A DNA stretch of 64,000 nucleotides from Theodoxus fluviatilis (taxonomy: Eukaryota > Mollusca > Gastropoda > Cycloneritida > Neritidae), in assembly GCA_034096865.1 (NCBI GenBank), contig JAWQFJ010028913.1, positions 62,001-126,000 of the forward strand, read 5' to 3'. Below, piece by piece: positions 1 to 11,067 of this stretch. The notes beneath the pieces are model-generated. The model searched no databases. It worked only from the letters and a program-made list of their open reading frames with translations, and had not been told where the DNA came from. Position 1 is the stretch's first letter. Each line of letters begins with the position of its first letter. Position numbers and translations under genes: made by a program.

Positions 1-65
1 TGAACGTCTTGCGTATCATCAATGAGCCCACTGCTGCTGCCATTGCCTATGGCTTGGACAAGAAG
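1..65 (+). CDS. HSPA8: HSC70 exon (partial at window edge)
   Basis: This encodes 21 full codons beginning [17 protein letters not shown] and ending DKK, the ATPase segment just before the GGGTFD loop. The first two bases finish a split codon. The donor is AAG followed by GTAAGG at 66. The 5' end of the exon lies outside the window. Confidence 0.95.
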
Positions 66-3000
66 GTAAGGAAATCACAGTAGTGAACAACAGATTTCCT
101 TCAAAGAGGTTTTCTCCTGACTACTTTTAGTCAGCTGAACTCATCAGAATCATGAAACAATAATCACATTTTCATCATGCATTGAATCCTGTCAGAATAG
201 TTGCAGTCTAAGCAGGTCTCCTGCAAATTTGAGGGGTTAATGCCTACAGAATGAACTAGGGATCTTCAAGACTTAAGTAGCCATGTAACAAACATCATTG
301 GATGCAATGAATTCATAATATGCAAAGTTGTGGTTTGCACAATTTGCTATGTGAACAGGGCCGCGTTGCTGCGCTACCTAGCCCAGCAAGATTTGGCTAG
401 TCTTGGTCCAAGGCAAGAACTAGGCCAAAAGCAACGACCCACGAGATCTCGTAGTCGGAAGTGGAGAGAGCAAGATGGCGGCAGGAATGCGAGAAATTTG
501 AAAAAGATTGTTTTTGTGGAAATGACAGACGACAGCGACGTTATTGCAGCTGCTTTCCTGTCAAACGAAGGTTTTGTAGTCGGTAGATATCTTCAGCAAT
601 GCGAGAACATAGCTGAAGTAGGGTGTTTAGGTAGGTTACCTACCCAAATGGTACAACAACACACACGACGACACGTGCATTGACTCATGAAATTAGTGGA
701 CTCCTCCACTTTCAGATTTGGCAGACATCTTTGACTGACTCGGCCCGATCTGTGATCTAAACACCAGTTTTAAAGACATAACAAGCACTCACCGGTCTGC
801 AACTGCTGGCAGTTGGGACGGTTACATTAAAAAATTTATCTAGAAACATTTGTGTGTCGCACCGCCACCATTTTTTTCTCATTATTCTCGCTAGGCAGAG
901 AACCTCTCAGAGCTGCTTGCGAAGTCTCGCCCAGGCCTTGTTTTCTTGCTAATCTTGGCAAATCTCGCCGTTTGCAACGCGCCCCTGGCATCTGGAACTT
1001 CTGTTGAGTTAATTGCAGGATTATATGTAAATTGCACAAACTTCATTTATTTCTCTCTGATGCTCCAGACAGTGAACCCATGCAGCACTCGTTGACATAA
1101 ATGTACTTCCAAACTAGAACCTGCAATTCCTACAAGGATGAAGCATTCTAGTGACAATGGACTTTTCAGTTATCCTAAAGATTCTTGTCTTGGTTCCATG
1201 TCCAATGCCCTGCCTGAAGAAATTCTCTATTTTGACAGGTGGGGGGTGAGCGCAATGTGCTGATCTTCGATCTGGGTGGTGGCACCTTCGATGTCTCAAT
1301 CCTCACCATCGAGGATGGAATCTTCGAAGTGAAGTCAACAGCAGGAGACACTCACCTTGGTGGTGAGGACTTTGACAATCGCATGGTTAATCACTTCATC
1401 ACAGAGTTCAAGAGGAAGCACAAGAAAGACATTTCTGACAACAAGAGGGCTGTCCGACGTCTACGCACTGCATGTGAGCGAGCGAAGAGGACCCTGTCCT
1501 CTAGCACCCAGGCCAGCATCGAGATTGACTCCCTGTACGAGGGCATTGACTTCTATACCAGCATCACTCGTGCCCGCTTTGAGGAGCTGAATGCTGAGCT
1601 GTTCCGTGGCACTCTAGAGCCCGTGGAGAAGTCCATGCGTGATGCCAAGATGGACAAAGCCCAAATCCAAGACATCGTCCTGGTCGGAGGCTCCACCCGT
1701 ATCCCCAAGATCCAGAAGTTGCTGCAGGAATTCTTCAATGGCAAGGAGCTCTGCAAGAGCATCAACCCCGATGAGGCTGTTGCCTATGGAGCAGGTGAGA
1801 AAAAACTTCAATGCCTCCTGTAATTACTGTAGCTTTGAATTTCAACAGCTGTCGTTTGAATTTCTGCATGTAGTCTATCATTGCTCTCCCAGCCAGCAGC
1901 TGAGCAGAATATGTCTGCAGTAAAAATGTTATCTATGTGATTGGCACAAAGATGCATCTTACATGCTATGCCTCTATTTACAGGCACAAATGGCCTTCAT
2001 CTGTCAAAAGATGGCCACATCCCTCTCAATTTCCTTGACCAAGATCTCATTGATTAGGTGTCAGTACCTGAGGATGCATTTAGTGAGGCTGAAATTTCTC
2101 TGGTTAAGATTTTTCAACTTTATGCATAGAATCTCCAATACCAGTGAACTTATCACACTTCAACTATTTTCCTTCATGACTGATGAGGAATTGAGCTTTT
2201 GGGCATTTTATGGGACATTTTTGACTCTCATGCGAAGCAAAAGTACTCGCCCTTTTCGTCCGGTCCGGGCGTCTGAAAACTTTAACGTTGGATTTTTCTC
2301 GGAGACTATTAAGTCTATCAATACCAAATGTGGCATGATGGTGTATGATGACAAGGCCTCAAAAATCATACATAGTGAATTGTCCTTGCTTCAAGGTCAA
2401 GGTCGCAGGGGCCATAAATGTTGTCCAAAAACAGTCATTTTTCACATTTTTCACATTTTCTCTGAAGTTTTTGAGATTGGATACCTGACCTATATATGGT
2501 ATATAGGGCAAAGTAAGCCCTATCTTTTGATACCAGTTTGGTTGACCTTGCTTCAAGGTCATGGTCACAGGAGCTCTTCAAAGTTGGATTGTATACATAT
2601 TTTGAAGTGACCCTGAACTATGGAAGATAACTGTTTCAAACTTAATAATTATGTGGGGTACATGTTATACTTTCATCATGAGACACATTTGGTAACATAT
2701 CAAGGTCAAGGTCGCTTTGACCCTTATGAAATGTGACCAAAATGGGGTAGTGAACCACTAAAAGTGACCATATCTCATGGTAGAAAGTGCCAATAATCAC
2801 CATTGTGCTTCCTATGTCTTGAATTAACAGCTTTGTCTTGGATGACCTTGACCTTGGGTCAAGGTCACATGTATTTTGGTAGGAAAAATGTGTAAAGCAT
2901 TTCTTAGTGTATGATGTCATTGGTAGGTTTAGTTCCTTTGTCAAGGTCAAGCATGTGAGTCATATGGGCTTTGTCTTTCTTGGCTTAATTTCATCCCGGT

Positions 3001-4841
3001 GTTCTCATTGTGGTGCTAAAATGTGAAATGTCCAGTTTTACAAAAGCCATCATATTAATATGATTATTTATTTTTGGTATGATGTAGTTACATTTTTTAT
3101 TACAATTAAATCAGAAAATGTTCTTGATGTGTACAGGATTTTGTGGGATTTTTTCTCCAAATTTTCCCCCTTAAACATAGCAATCTGTCATTTGATATGC
3201 TATAGCTATGAAAGAAATGTCCAGTCTTGAATGAGTTAATGTGACCATTTCATGATTGTTGCAAGTGGAGATGGCATCATATTCGAGCGTACATTTATTG
3301 TAGTGTATGCTTTGCAGGAATGCCTAAAGCAAATTGTGGAAAACCCTCCTGCCTCTCTTATGTGAGAGGATGGGTTCCCTAGCACCACTAACATTTTTTC
3401 CAAGGTATCATTTTTGTATGCTCATGGTTACCCTCAGAATTTGCTTCTAATCTTTGGGTTTTTATGTAAACAGCTGTCCAGGCTGCCATTCTGCATGGAG
3501 ACAAATCAGAGGCTGTTCAGGACCTCCTGCTTCTGGATGTGACCCCCCTGTCTCTCGGTATCGAGACTGCCGGCGGTGTGATGACCGCCCTCATCAAGCG
3601 CAACACCACCATCCCCACCAAGCAGACCCAGACCTTCACCACCTACTCTGACAACCAGCCCGGCGTGCTCATCCAGGTGTACGAGGGTGAGCGAGCCATG
3701 ACCAAAGACAACAACCTGCTGGGCAAGTTCGAGCTGTCTGGCATACCCCCTGCTCCTCGTGGCGTTCCCCAGATTGAGGTGACCTTCGACATTGATGCCA
3801 ACGGCATCCTGAATGTGTCGGCTGTAGACAAGAGCACTGGCAAAGAGAACAAGATCACCATCACCAATGATAAGGGTTTGTACAGAATTTCTTTTTCAAG
3901 AAATGGATTTAAAAAGCACTTTGAATTTCATTCAATGTATAGAGAGTTCTTTCGCTTTACTGGTGTACATTCCATGATTGCATGCACCTCTAGTGGTCTA
4001 GATGTTTCTAATATGGTATAGATTTTTACTGCTTGTCACTGGATATCGATCTTTTTTAGAAGTACTTTGAAATTGAAATATCTTTTTTAAAACATGGAAT
4101 GATTAAAACTTGTGTAGCTTTAGTTACATCTGCATTGCTAGTCATTTGTCTGACACCAATTTGCTGGGAAATGGCACAGGAGCCTGGCATGAAATGTTGC
4201 ACCATATTTTCTAGTGTACTTTGACTAAATAGCACCATATTTTCTAGTGTACTTCAAATAGATGGAGCCATTGAATAATCCAGTTCATAGTCAATACATT
4301 TTTCTTATGCCAGTTATGCAAAAGATTTTGCTTGGATGTTGTGGAAGCAAAGAATGAATGACCATCAATATGTTTAGCAAGTTCCATATGAATAACCTTC
4401 ACTTTTGCAGGACGTCTGAGCAAGGATGACATTGACCGCATGGTGAATGAGGCAGAGAAATACAAGTCTGAGGATGAAAAGCAGAAGAACCGCATTGCTG
4501 CCAAGAACTCACTGGAGAGCTTGGCTTTCAACATGAAGTCTACTGTAGAGGACGAGAAGCTAAAGGACAAGATCAGTGAGGATGACAAGAAGACCATCTT
4601 GGACAAGTGCACAGATGTGATCCATTGGCTGGATGCCAACCAGCTGGCAGAGCAGGAAGAGTTTGACCACAAGCAGAAGGAACTGGAGGGCGTCTGCAAC
4701 CCCATCATCACCAAGCTGTACCAGGGAGCTGGAGGCGGCATGCCTAGTGGTGGAATGCCTGGCTTCGGCGGAGCTTCTGGTGCTGGAGCAGCCCCTGGCG
4801 GCGGCAACAGCGGAGGCCCCACCATCGAGGAGGTCGACTAA
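1..4841 (+). CDS. HSPA8: HSC70 (cytosolic Hsp70) gene, 3' part, four exons
   Basis: Cytosolic ATP-dependent chaperone that binds exposed hydrophobic peptides and cycles with J-proteins and nucleotide-exchange factors. The coding exons are 1-65, 1239-1794, 3474-3875 and 4411-4841, with GT-AG introns and matching phases. About 483 residues are visible, from the [10 protein letters not shown] region of the ATPase domain to the stop; roughly the first 165 residues lie upstream. The sequence shows the Hsp70 signatures [12 protein letters not shown] and [11 protein letters not shown], the substrate-binding domain starting near [12 protein letters not shown], a helical lid, a Gly/Met-rich tail with GGMP, and terminal EEVD. 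EEVD marks the cytosolic form and binds TPR co-chaperones. The introns suggest the constitutive HSC70 type, because heat-inducible HSP70 genes are often intronless; no promoter is in view. Family identity is near certain, orthology slightly less so. Confidence 0.97.
66..1238 (+). other. HSC70 intron, no internal gene seen
   Basis: AT-rich intron. An open frame over 330-683 lacks any recognisable domain and looks like chance. I looked for a C/D-box snoRNA (vertebrate HSPA8 introns host such RNAs) and saw no convincing C and D box pair. Confidence 0.7.
1239..1794 (+). CDS. HSPA8: HSC70 exon, C-terminal half of ATPase domain
   Basis: The acceptor is TTTTGACAG before 1239; the first codon is V of [10 protein letters not shown]. 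The exon encodes 185 codons plus one base and contains both the phosphate-loop signature LGGGTFDVS and the third family signature [13 protein letters not shown]. The donor GTGAGA at 1795 splits an Ala codon that is completed at 3474. The open frame runs on past the donor only by read-through. Confidence 0.97.
1795..3473 (+). repeat. HSC70 intron carrying a TCAAGGTCA-rich repeat
   Basis: From about 2340 to 2960 the nonamer TCAAGGTCA occurs at 2391, 2553, 2700, 2859 and 2941 on the plus strand and as its complement at 2843, with further partial copies. The copies sit in a diverged repeat rather than a regular tandem array. The motif matches the extended half-site of ERR/SF-1/FTZ-F1 nuclear receptors, but a repeat origin explains the clustering as well. 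Confidence 0.6.
3474..3875 (+). CDS. HSPA8: HSC70 exon, substrate-binding beta domain
   Basis: It opens after TGTAAACAG and gives [10 protein letters not shown], then the interdomain linker and the peptide-binding beta sandwich ([50 protein letters not shown]). The donor after AAG-G splits a Gly codon that is finished at 4411. Confidence 0.97.
3876..4410 (+). other. HSC70 last intron
   Basis: 535-bp AT-rich intron between a split Gly codon. A short direct repeat of ACCATATTTTCTAGTGTACT occurs near 4200 and 4232. No gene or RNA was recognised. Confidence 0.7.
4411..4841 (+). CDS. HSPA8: HSC70 terminal coding exon, lid and EEVD tail
   Basis: The acceptor is ACTTTTGCAG. The exon encodes the alpha-helical lid ([17 protein letters not shown] onward), a low-complexity Gly/Ala/Pro tail with two GGMP-like repeats, and PTIEEVD before TAA at 4839-4841. 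Confidence 0.97.
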
Positions 4842-4952
4842 ACAGATATGACCTCACTAGGACAACTGGACTGAAGATATCAATTGGCTTACTTCACCAT
4901 TCTCAGGTTTTCCTTGAAAAAGTCACTAACGTATCTTTTGTAAATGTTGGTT

Positions 4953-4983
<31 letters not shown>

Positions 4984-5188
4984 CACTTCATTGTAACATT
5001 TTCATACAAGTAGTGATGACTTGTCCTCATGAAAAGACTTCCTTCGTGTTGCTGCTCATTAAGAATCTGTAAAATTTTGATGTAGCTGCAGTATTGCTCT
5101 GTACAAATTGATCCAAAGGCACTTCTAGTGCAGAGCTGTTGGATGCTTTTGTTTACAAACTTATTTTCCCTTATTGACAAAAGACTGC

Positions 5189-5194
5189 AATAAA
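5189..5194 (+). terminator. HSPA8: Candidate HSC70 polyadenylation signal
   Basis: AATAAA lies about 350 bases after the stop codon, the first good hexamer in the 3' flank. A run of 26 T at 4955-4980 lies in the inferred 3' UTR. Cleavage is expected shortly after 5200. Confidence 0.6.
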
Positions 5195-5954
5195 GTATGT
5201 GAATTCCTAGTGACTCTTGTTGGAATGTGATACTGTAGTGAGCACGTGTTATACTGTAGTGAGCATGTGTTATTGTGTAAATGGGAACTTGAGGTACAGT
5301 GTCATACCTACACTTCTTGACAACCATCACAATGTGCGTTAAAAGATTCTTCAGGAAGTTTCAGTATTCTTTTCATCAGTAGGAGCAAGACCTTGCCAAC
5401 TAAATTGTGTAGCATGAAGTGAAAGAGCAACTAGTAGAAAGATTGTGGAGATGGGATGCATACATTGATCTCTACATTTACACTCTAAAAAATTTACCAA
5501 AATACAGTAGGACAAATATACACTTATAACAAACTTTAGTTTTAAGACTAAATGATTCTGTCCCTAGCTAGCTGCACTCGTTTCAACAAATTTTCCTCTT
5601 GACACAAACAATGATGAGACGAAAACTTTGGAAAAGCATCTTTCCCTCCCCTGTGAACCGAAACATCGGATATTTCTAAGCTTTCTTCAACTCGTCAGAT
5701 AACTCTCCCAGACAGACAAGCACGAAAATAAAGTCGAGGTAACTGCACAACTTTCACCAGGTGGCTTCAGCAGTCAGAGTGGTCCAAAGCTCTGCCACAG
5801 GTTAACCTGTCTACATCCATCCATCCTCTGATGTCAACTGACACATTAATTATAGTCTGGCACAGCCTCTCTTGCAAGTGTTCCATCAAAGGGAAAATTT
5901 GCATGCACAGTAGTTGCCTGTTTTGTCCCTCTCACGAGAAGAGAGGAAGTTGTG
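5195..5954. other. Intergenic, no gene seen
   Basis: AT-rich sequence without a convincing frame. The only structure is a two-copy 23-bp duplication near 5228-5273 (ATACTGTAGTGAGCAYGTGTT). Confidence 0.6.
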
Positions 5955-6110
5955 CTCTGCCGTTCCCGGATCGGCCATTCTGTTCTGACCCACTCCTATT
6001 TGTTGCGGTCGGAGCCTCTACCGGAGTGCTGCACCTGCCAGTGCAGGCTTACCATGCGGCACGTTCTGGTTGAGTCCCCTCGACTTGCTCATTTACAGAG
6101 TGGGACAAGC
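5955..6110. repeat. Dispersed repeat A, copy 1
   Basis: This shares a block with 8985-9125: a cloverleaf of short words in the same order (GACCCACTCCTATTTGTTG, GGTCGGAGCCTC, GGAGTGCTG, GTGCAGG). Similarity is high in patches and decays outside. No coding content or terminal repeat is visible; it may be a SINE or a MITE remnant. Confidence 0.6.
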
Positions 6111-6536
6111 AGTCTGTCTGACTTTTTAAGATCCTCTAGCTGTGATAATTTTTTTAAATAGATTCTGAGTATTATTCTTGTTTGTGAGTCGTACTATGTC
6201 TTAATTGTTTTCTATATTTCTCCACGCATCTCTTCTGAGGTATTCTTTTAATTGCACATTTTTAATCAGTGAAAGTATGTTGTGGCCTTGAATGGCCTTC
6301 ACAGCTGATGAACCCTTGTGCTCCATCCACTTATCCTTTAGTGTTTTGTCAGTGACAGGGAAATTTAGGTGGGAAATTTTGCCCTATCGCCCTTTATGAG
6401 TTCATGTTTAAAGGCTCTACACAGCCTTTGCTAGCTGGTGGGCAGTGGGACTCGATTTAATTGATGTCACTAATTAGATGGACTGTATAAGAACTCACTG
6501 TCGAGAACAGTTTTAATTCTTTGTTAAAGATGGGTG

Positions 6537-6600
6537 TTTCTTAATGTTGTGGCCTTATATAGCCTACAAGGCTGATAGGCCCTTAAACTCCTTCCATCCA
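6537..6600 (-). repeat. Dispersed repeat B, short diverged copy
   Basis: It contains GGCCTTATATAGCCTACAAG and GGCTGATAGGCCC, the complement of the core of the better-preserved copies near 17 kb, followed by a TCCATCC tail. An even more decayed trace lies around 6275-6335. Confidence 0.55.
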
Positions 6601-6724
6601 ATAATCCATTGTCCCTCATATCATCACTGACTTAAGTTTCTGGATTGATTGAGTGTCAATGGCCATATTCATCAGTAGGCTCTTGACATAGGGATGGCAC
6701 TGTGGCCTTTAGGGAATCGCTTAG

Positions 6725-7050
6725 AAACTATAATAATAATAATACAGACTATTTCTACGCACATACCTTCCCTAATAGGCAAGCTCATGGCGTTTACAAT
6801 GAGAAAGTCTACACTCATACAAAGCATTCTAACACTCGCACACTACAGTTAAAAGAAAAAATAATTAAGTAGCGGGCAATACACGAAACATAAAAGAGGC
6901 GCCTTGTGAAGCACTTTCACTGCTCGTCAGGAAAGACTGACCGGAACAGGTGTGTCTTGAGGGAGGTTTTGAACTGGGACATGGAATCAGTGTCGGACAG
7001 GGAAAGGTAGGCTATTCCACGTTACAGGGTTACTATATTTCATTATCGCA
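6725..7050. repeat. Probable old interspersed repeat
   Basis: It starts with (AAT)n and contains phrases such as AACAGGTGTGTCTTGAGGG and GAACTGGGACATGGAATC, which resemble short interspersed repeats widespread in marine invertebrate genomes. Recognition is from style only; no second copy was found in the window. Confidence 0.35.
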
Positions 7051-7108
7051 ATGTGTGCAGTCATGGAGAGGAGAAAGCAGGCCACTCACTGAAATGTGAT
7101 TTGCAAGG

Positions 7109-7232
7109 TGTGAATAACTAGGGACACTGTGACTTGATTAGCGTTTACTGCAAACTGTTCTAAAGATTTTCGTGCTTAATGGCCTTACATAGCCTACAAA
7201 GGCTGATAGGCCGTAAAACACCAACCAACCAA
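7109..7232 (-). repeat. Dispersed repeat B, copy
   Basis: Read on the minus strand it has GGCCTATCAGCCTTTGTAGG, then TAAGGCCATTAAGCACGAAA, CAGTTTG, and AAGTCACAGTGTCCCTAG, in the same order as the copies at 16873, 17697 and 41203. The 5' end abuts a GGTTGGTTGG-type simple repeat, as in the other copies. Confidence 0.75.
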
Positions 7233-7239
7233 CTCTCAC

Positions 7240-8984
7240 TGAAAGAGCAAGTAAATTGTAATGTCCTGTGTGTCCAAGTGCAGTGGCAAGTGGCTTTGTT
7301 CTTTGAAACCTGCATGTACATGTAACATGCATGCATGTACTACCCTAGGCTATGCATGTGTTGTCCTCTTCATAATGTAACTCGGTTTATCTGTCATTTT
7401 TGTGAGATGACTACATGATTACTCAGCACATGCACATGTTCATACTTCTCAATACATGAAAAAATGTGCACCTTTGTAGTTTTGAACCATGCTGCAGAAA
7501 ACGGTAAATGCTGAAAAACATGTACCTCTGCATGATACATGCATATGTGCGCAGCAGTCCCAAGTCAAATAGCATGTGATGTTTATCCAAATTTAACAAA
7601 TAATTGATCTTGCAATGTCTTTAAGATACTTAACAGTGTCAAGACTAGTGAATAAGACTCCATTTTGGATAAGATCAACTTCTTCCCACTTCTGATTACT
7701 CAAAATATTGGTTATAAAATTCATTTGTCCATACCTCTGATAACAAAGTTGAGGCTGGAAAATTTGTCGTCCGAACCTTGGATAACACAACCTCGGATAA
7801 CACGAATCTTTTTGTCCTCCCGCTAAAGCTTCAGCTTATCAGGAGAGCACTGTATTTGACGCAAAGTATTGGGAACAACAAATTCTATCACTTGCTATGC
7901 TTTTTTTTTCCTACTAATCTGTTGAGCTTATAGTGATCTAAAGATTAAGAACTGATGAATGAAAAATCTACAAATGTCTGGAAAACGTTTATACTTCATT
8001 AATTCAATACATTGAAATAATGAACTGTAAAGTTAGTACGCTACATGTTCTTGCCCAGGGAACAAAGTTGATAAAACTGAAAGAAAATTTGGCAGCGCTC
8101 TGAAATGAATTTTCATTGGCACATGTGCTGTTTAGCTGCATGAATGTAAGCAGTTGTCGGGAGGAACTGTCCTGGTTGAGCCGAGAGTTGGATGTACACC
8201 TTTGTATCTCATAAAGAGATCTGCCTGTACACTCTTAGTTCATGCTAAGTAATTTGTGAGAAGTTGACAATGGCAATGTCTCAGATGCACATTTGCCAAT
8301 CGTCCCCATGTACCATACTGAAAGATTGAGCAGAAATCCAACCATCAATAACACTAGCTACATTTCAGCTTTCTTGAAACTGCCAAGGTAGAAGGTGAGG
8401 AAGAATGCGGTAGTGGTTCAAGAATCTTGGGGGCCCAGATTTGTCACGCTGGCACCAACAGTCAAGGAAAAGGCAAACCAGTCTGTATTGAAGTTAATGT
8501 GGGCCCATTATATCTGATGGGAAGCAAAGAAGTACTGTCATAACTAAAATTTCTCTGGACCTGTTCATTTTATCTGTGTTTTACTATACTTTCATGTAAG
8601 CCCTTCTAAATGTATTGACTGAAGGAAATTCCTCTGAGTAGGAATGTGTACTGGGCATGAGGCCGACAACTGACTTCACATTGTGCCATGTGATAGAATC
8701 CATGGGGATTACACCAGGATGACAAAAGTTTTGCGTGTCTCTGGCCAAGCAACCAGGGCACACAGGTTGAATCTGAAGATGCATTTTTTCACACTCCACA
8801 TATCTATACCTTGCAATCCAAATGTACATGTATTTCGTCACTTAAAAGTTACTTGATCTAAAACACACATGATTCCAAGAAAGCAAGAGAGACCAAGTCA
8901 AATTACACTTGGGAGATGTTGCGGTTCAAGTGAAAAGCAGCATGTGCAACTTTAATGTAAACTACAGCAATCCAGACCGCAGCA
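7240..8984. other. Intergenic, no gene seen
   Basis: 1.7 kb of AT-rich sequence. Open frames are short, lack recognisable motifs and carry no splice-supported continuation. No repeat unit was identified. Confidence 0.6.
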
Positions 8985-9125
8985 GTCATTCCCAGATTGG
9001 TCGTTCTATCCTGACCCACTCCTATTTGTTGTGGTCGGAGCCTCCACTACTGGAGTGCTGATCCTGCCTGTGCAGGTTTGCCATGCACCCCATTCTAGCT
9101 GAGTTCCCAGCTTGCACATAAATTA
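8985..9125. repeat. Dispersed repeat A, copy 2
   Basis: Partner of 5955-6110 in the same orientation. Both carry GACCCACTCCTATTTGTTG and the following GGTCGGAGCCTC, and differ by small indels and C/T changes. Confidence 0.6.
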
Positions 9126-9268
9126 CAAGTTGGATTCAACAGCATATCAGATTTTTTAAATTAAGATTTCTTTGCTCAGTTTGCTGTGATATCATTTCTG
9201 AAAAATTCTCAGTTTTATTATCTCCTTTGAGTTCTGTAATGTCTTCATTGTCTTTTTTATGTTTTTCA

Positions 9269-9315
9269 GATTACCTCATTTGAGGTAATCTTCTGTGATA
9301 GGGTGCACCTATCAC
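9269..9315. repeat. Two adjacent perfect hairpins
   Basis: 9269-9290 reads GATTACCTC, ATTT, GAGGTAATC, a 9-bp stem with a 4-nt loop. Four bases later 9295-9315 reads GTGATAGG, GTGCA, CCTATCAC, an 8-bp stem with a 5-nt loop. Such back-to-back hairpins are unusual in unique DNA and may mark the end of a mobile element. Confidence 0.7.
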
Positions 9316-9860
9316 CAAGTGTATTGTACATCTGCTGTGTTCACAATATTCAGTTATCCCCGCTTCTGTCTCTTCCCACCCCCCTATCCTGTGTGTCAGA
9401 TCTCTCTGTGTGTCAGACCTTTCTCCAACCCCCTTCCCCATCTTTGTGCAAGGCAAGCTGACCAGCTGACGCTCTGGGACCCCTCCTCTGCTGTGGTCTG
9501 ATTGTTGGTGCAGCTGCCCTGTCAGTCACTCCTTACATTATCGTGACCCCTGGCTAGTGAACTCTGCTCCCCACTCTGGCATCTGAATTGTAACATTTTG
9601 ACTATAAATCGGATGTTTTCCCTCAAGTAAGACAGCTACTTGCAACGGCTTGTGATTCATTCCATAGACTGTGTTATGCTGAATGAGGCAACATTTAAAA
9701 GAAGTTATTTCATAGCGAGTTAAATTAAGTAATCTCTCCTTTCTGCCAAATAGAAGCACAAACCGTGAACCAGGGTTAGGATCTGTGAAACAATCCATCC
9801 CCTGGCTCCTGTGAGGTCCGTGCATCCGCTTGTTAAGGGCGAACGGCACACGAGACAAGA
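9316..9860. other. Intergenic, no gene seen
   Basis: Pyrimidine-rich start, then AT-rich sequence leading into the 25-bp array. No coding or RNA feature was recognised. Confidence 0.5.
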
Positions 9861-10033
9861 GAGACCACTGCCACCACGGTCTAGAGAGACCACTGCCACC
9901 ACGGTCTAGAGAGACCACTGCCACCATGGTCTAGAGAGACCACTGCCACCACGGTCTAGAGAGACCACTGCCACCATGGTCTAGAGAGACCACTGCCACC
10001 ATGGTCTAGAGAGACCACTGCCACCACGGTCTT
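9861..10033. repeat. 25-bp tandem repeat, seven copies
   Basis: The unit is GAGACCACTGCCACCAYGG plus TCTAGA, with copies starting at 9861, 9886, 9911, 9936, 9961, 9986 and 10011. Copies differ almost only by C/T at one CpG (CACGG or CATGG). Because 25 is not divisible by three, it does not encode a peptide repeat in a single phase. Confidence 0.95.
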
Positions 10034-10185
10034 GGGCTGGTCCAGGCCATTATCATCAGGCCTCGGACCAGCCAGCAGCTCCTGTACCCATGGGTGAAAA
10101 ATAAAGTTGTGGAAAGCAGCTATGATTTTGTTTCATACCTGCGCCCTGCTACCATCATGCCTTATTCCACTCCACCACATATGAG

Positions 10186-10707
10186 GCTTGTTCAGAAGAA
10201 CTCCGCGCTGCATGAGCGCTTAATGTTGGCAATTGAGCGCTTCATGCCTCACCTGAACGCTCCAGATTTTGTGCAGCGCTTCACTTGTTAAAGGGGAGGT
10301 AAATCTTCTGCGCCCCATGTTGTGTTGATAGACGCGAAGAAATTATTTTCTTTGCCACAGACATCGTTTATGCACGTTTACATGTATTCTGCATGAATAA
10401 AGTCCACTGCGGTGTCATCCTTACTTGCCATTACTCGCGCATACAGGGCGCTTGGGGCAAATAAAGCCCGTTCCAGTCCCAAAATGATGTTTCTGAGGGT
10501 TATTTTACGCGTCGACGGCCAGTGCGGGGTCGAAGACGCCATTTTGAATTGATGCGAAATCATCCTGCTGCTGCACGTCGGATTGGTGATTCACAGCGCT
10601 GCTCAGCGCTGAGTGAGCGCTGAGTGACGCACGCCCCAAATTGCCGTTCAGAGGAGTGAATCACATTAAGCGCTGAGTAAGCGCTTTGAAGCACTGCGCC
10701 TTCTGAA
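10186..10707. mobile_element. Remnant of an AGCGCT-rich DNA transposon
   Basis: Two blocks of the hexamer AGCGCT (10215, 10236, 10275; and 10595, 10605, 10616, 10669, 10680) flank a plain centre. The outer ends are partly inverted: GTTCAGAAG near 10189 on the plus strand and CTTCTGAA at 10700-10707. Clustered subterminal hexamers are typical of hAT-type ends. The right end appears interrupted by the next element. No transposase remains. Confidence 0.45.
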
Positions 10708-11067
10708 CAGGGTTCGTACAGGTCATGGAAAACCTGGAAAGTCATGGAATTTGATTTTTCATTTTCCAGGCCTGGAAAGTCATGGAATTTCAACTTAGGT
10801 CATGGAAAGTCATGGAATTTAAGAAAGAAAAAAAAAGAAAGAAAAAAATACGTTTTCTAGGCTGTGCTTCGCGCGATACTCTCAATCTAATTTTAAACGC
10901 TGAGCACGTCAGGAAAACGTGCCCTTGCATCCCATTGATTAATTCTGAAGGCTCGTGTGCCTTCTGCTTCCTGATTGGTTCTTTGGCTAGGTGACCTCGT
11001 TTCATTTCCACGCCGGTCCGGTCAGTTGGTTCAAGCGAGGACAGAGTGAAAAGAGCTTGTATTTGAC

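Noticed and set aside
330..683. 117-codon open frame in the first HSC70 intron
   Set aside because: Lies within an intron, no domain, composition like the flanks, no splice-supported partners.
66..4410. Possible intronic snoRNA, as in vertebrate HSPA8
   Set aside because: No intron has a convincing C box (RTGATGA) and D box (CTGA) at suitable spacing with terminal pairing, and the conserved U14 segments were not recognised.
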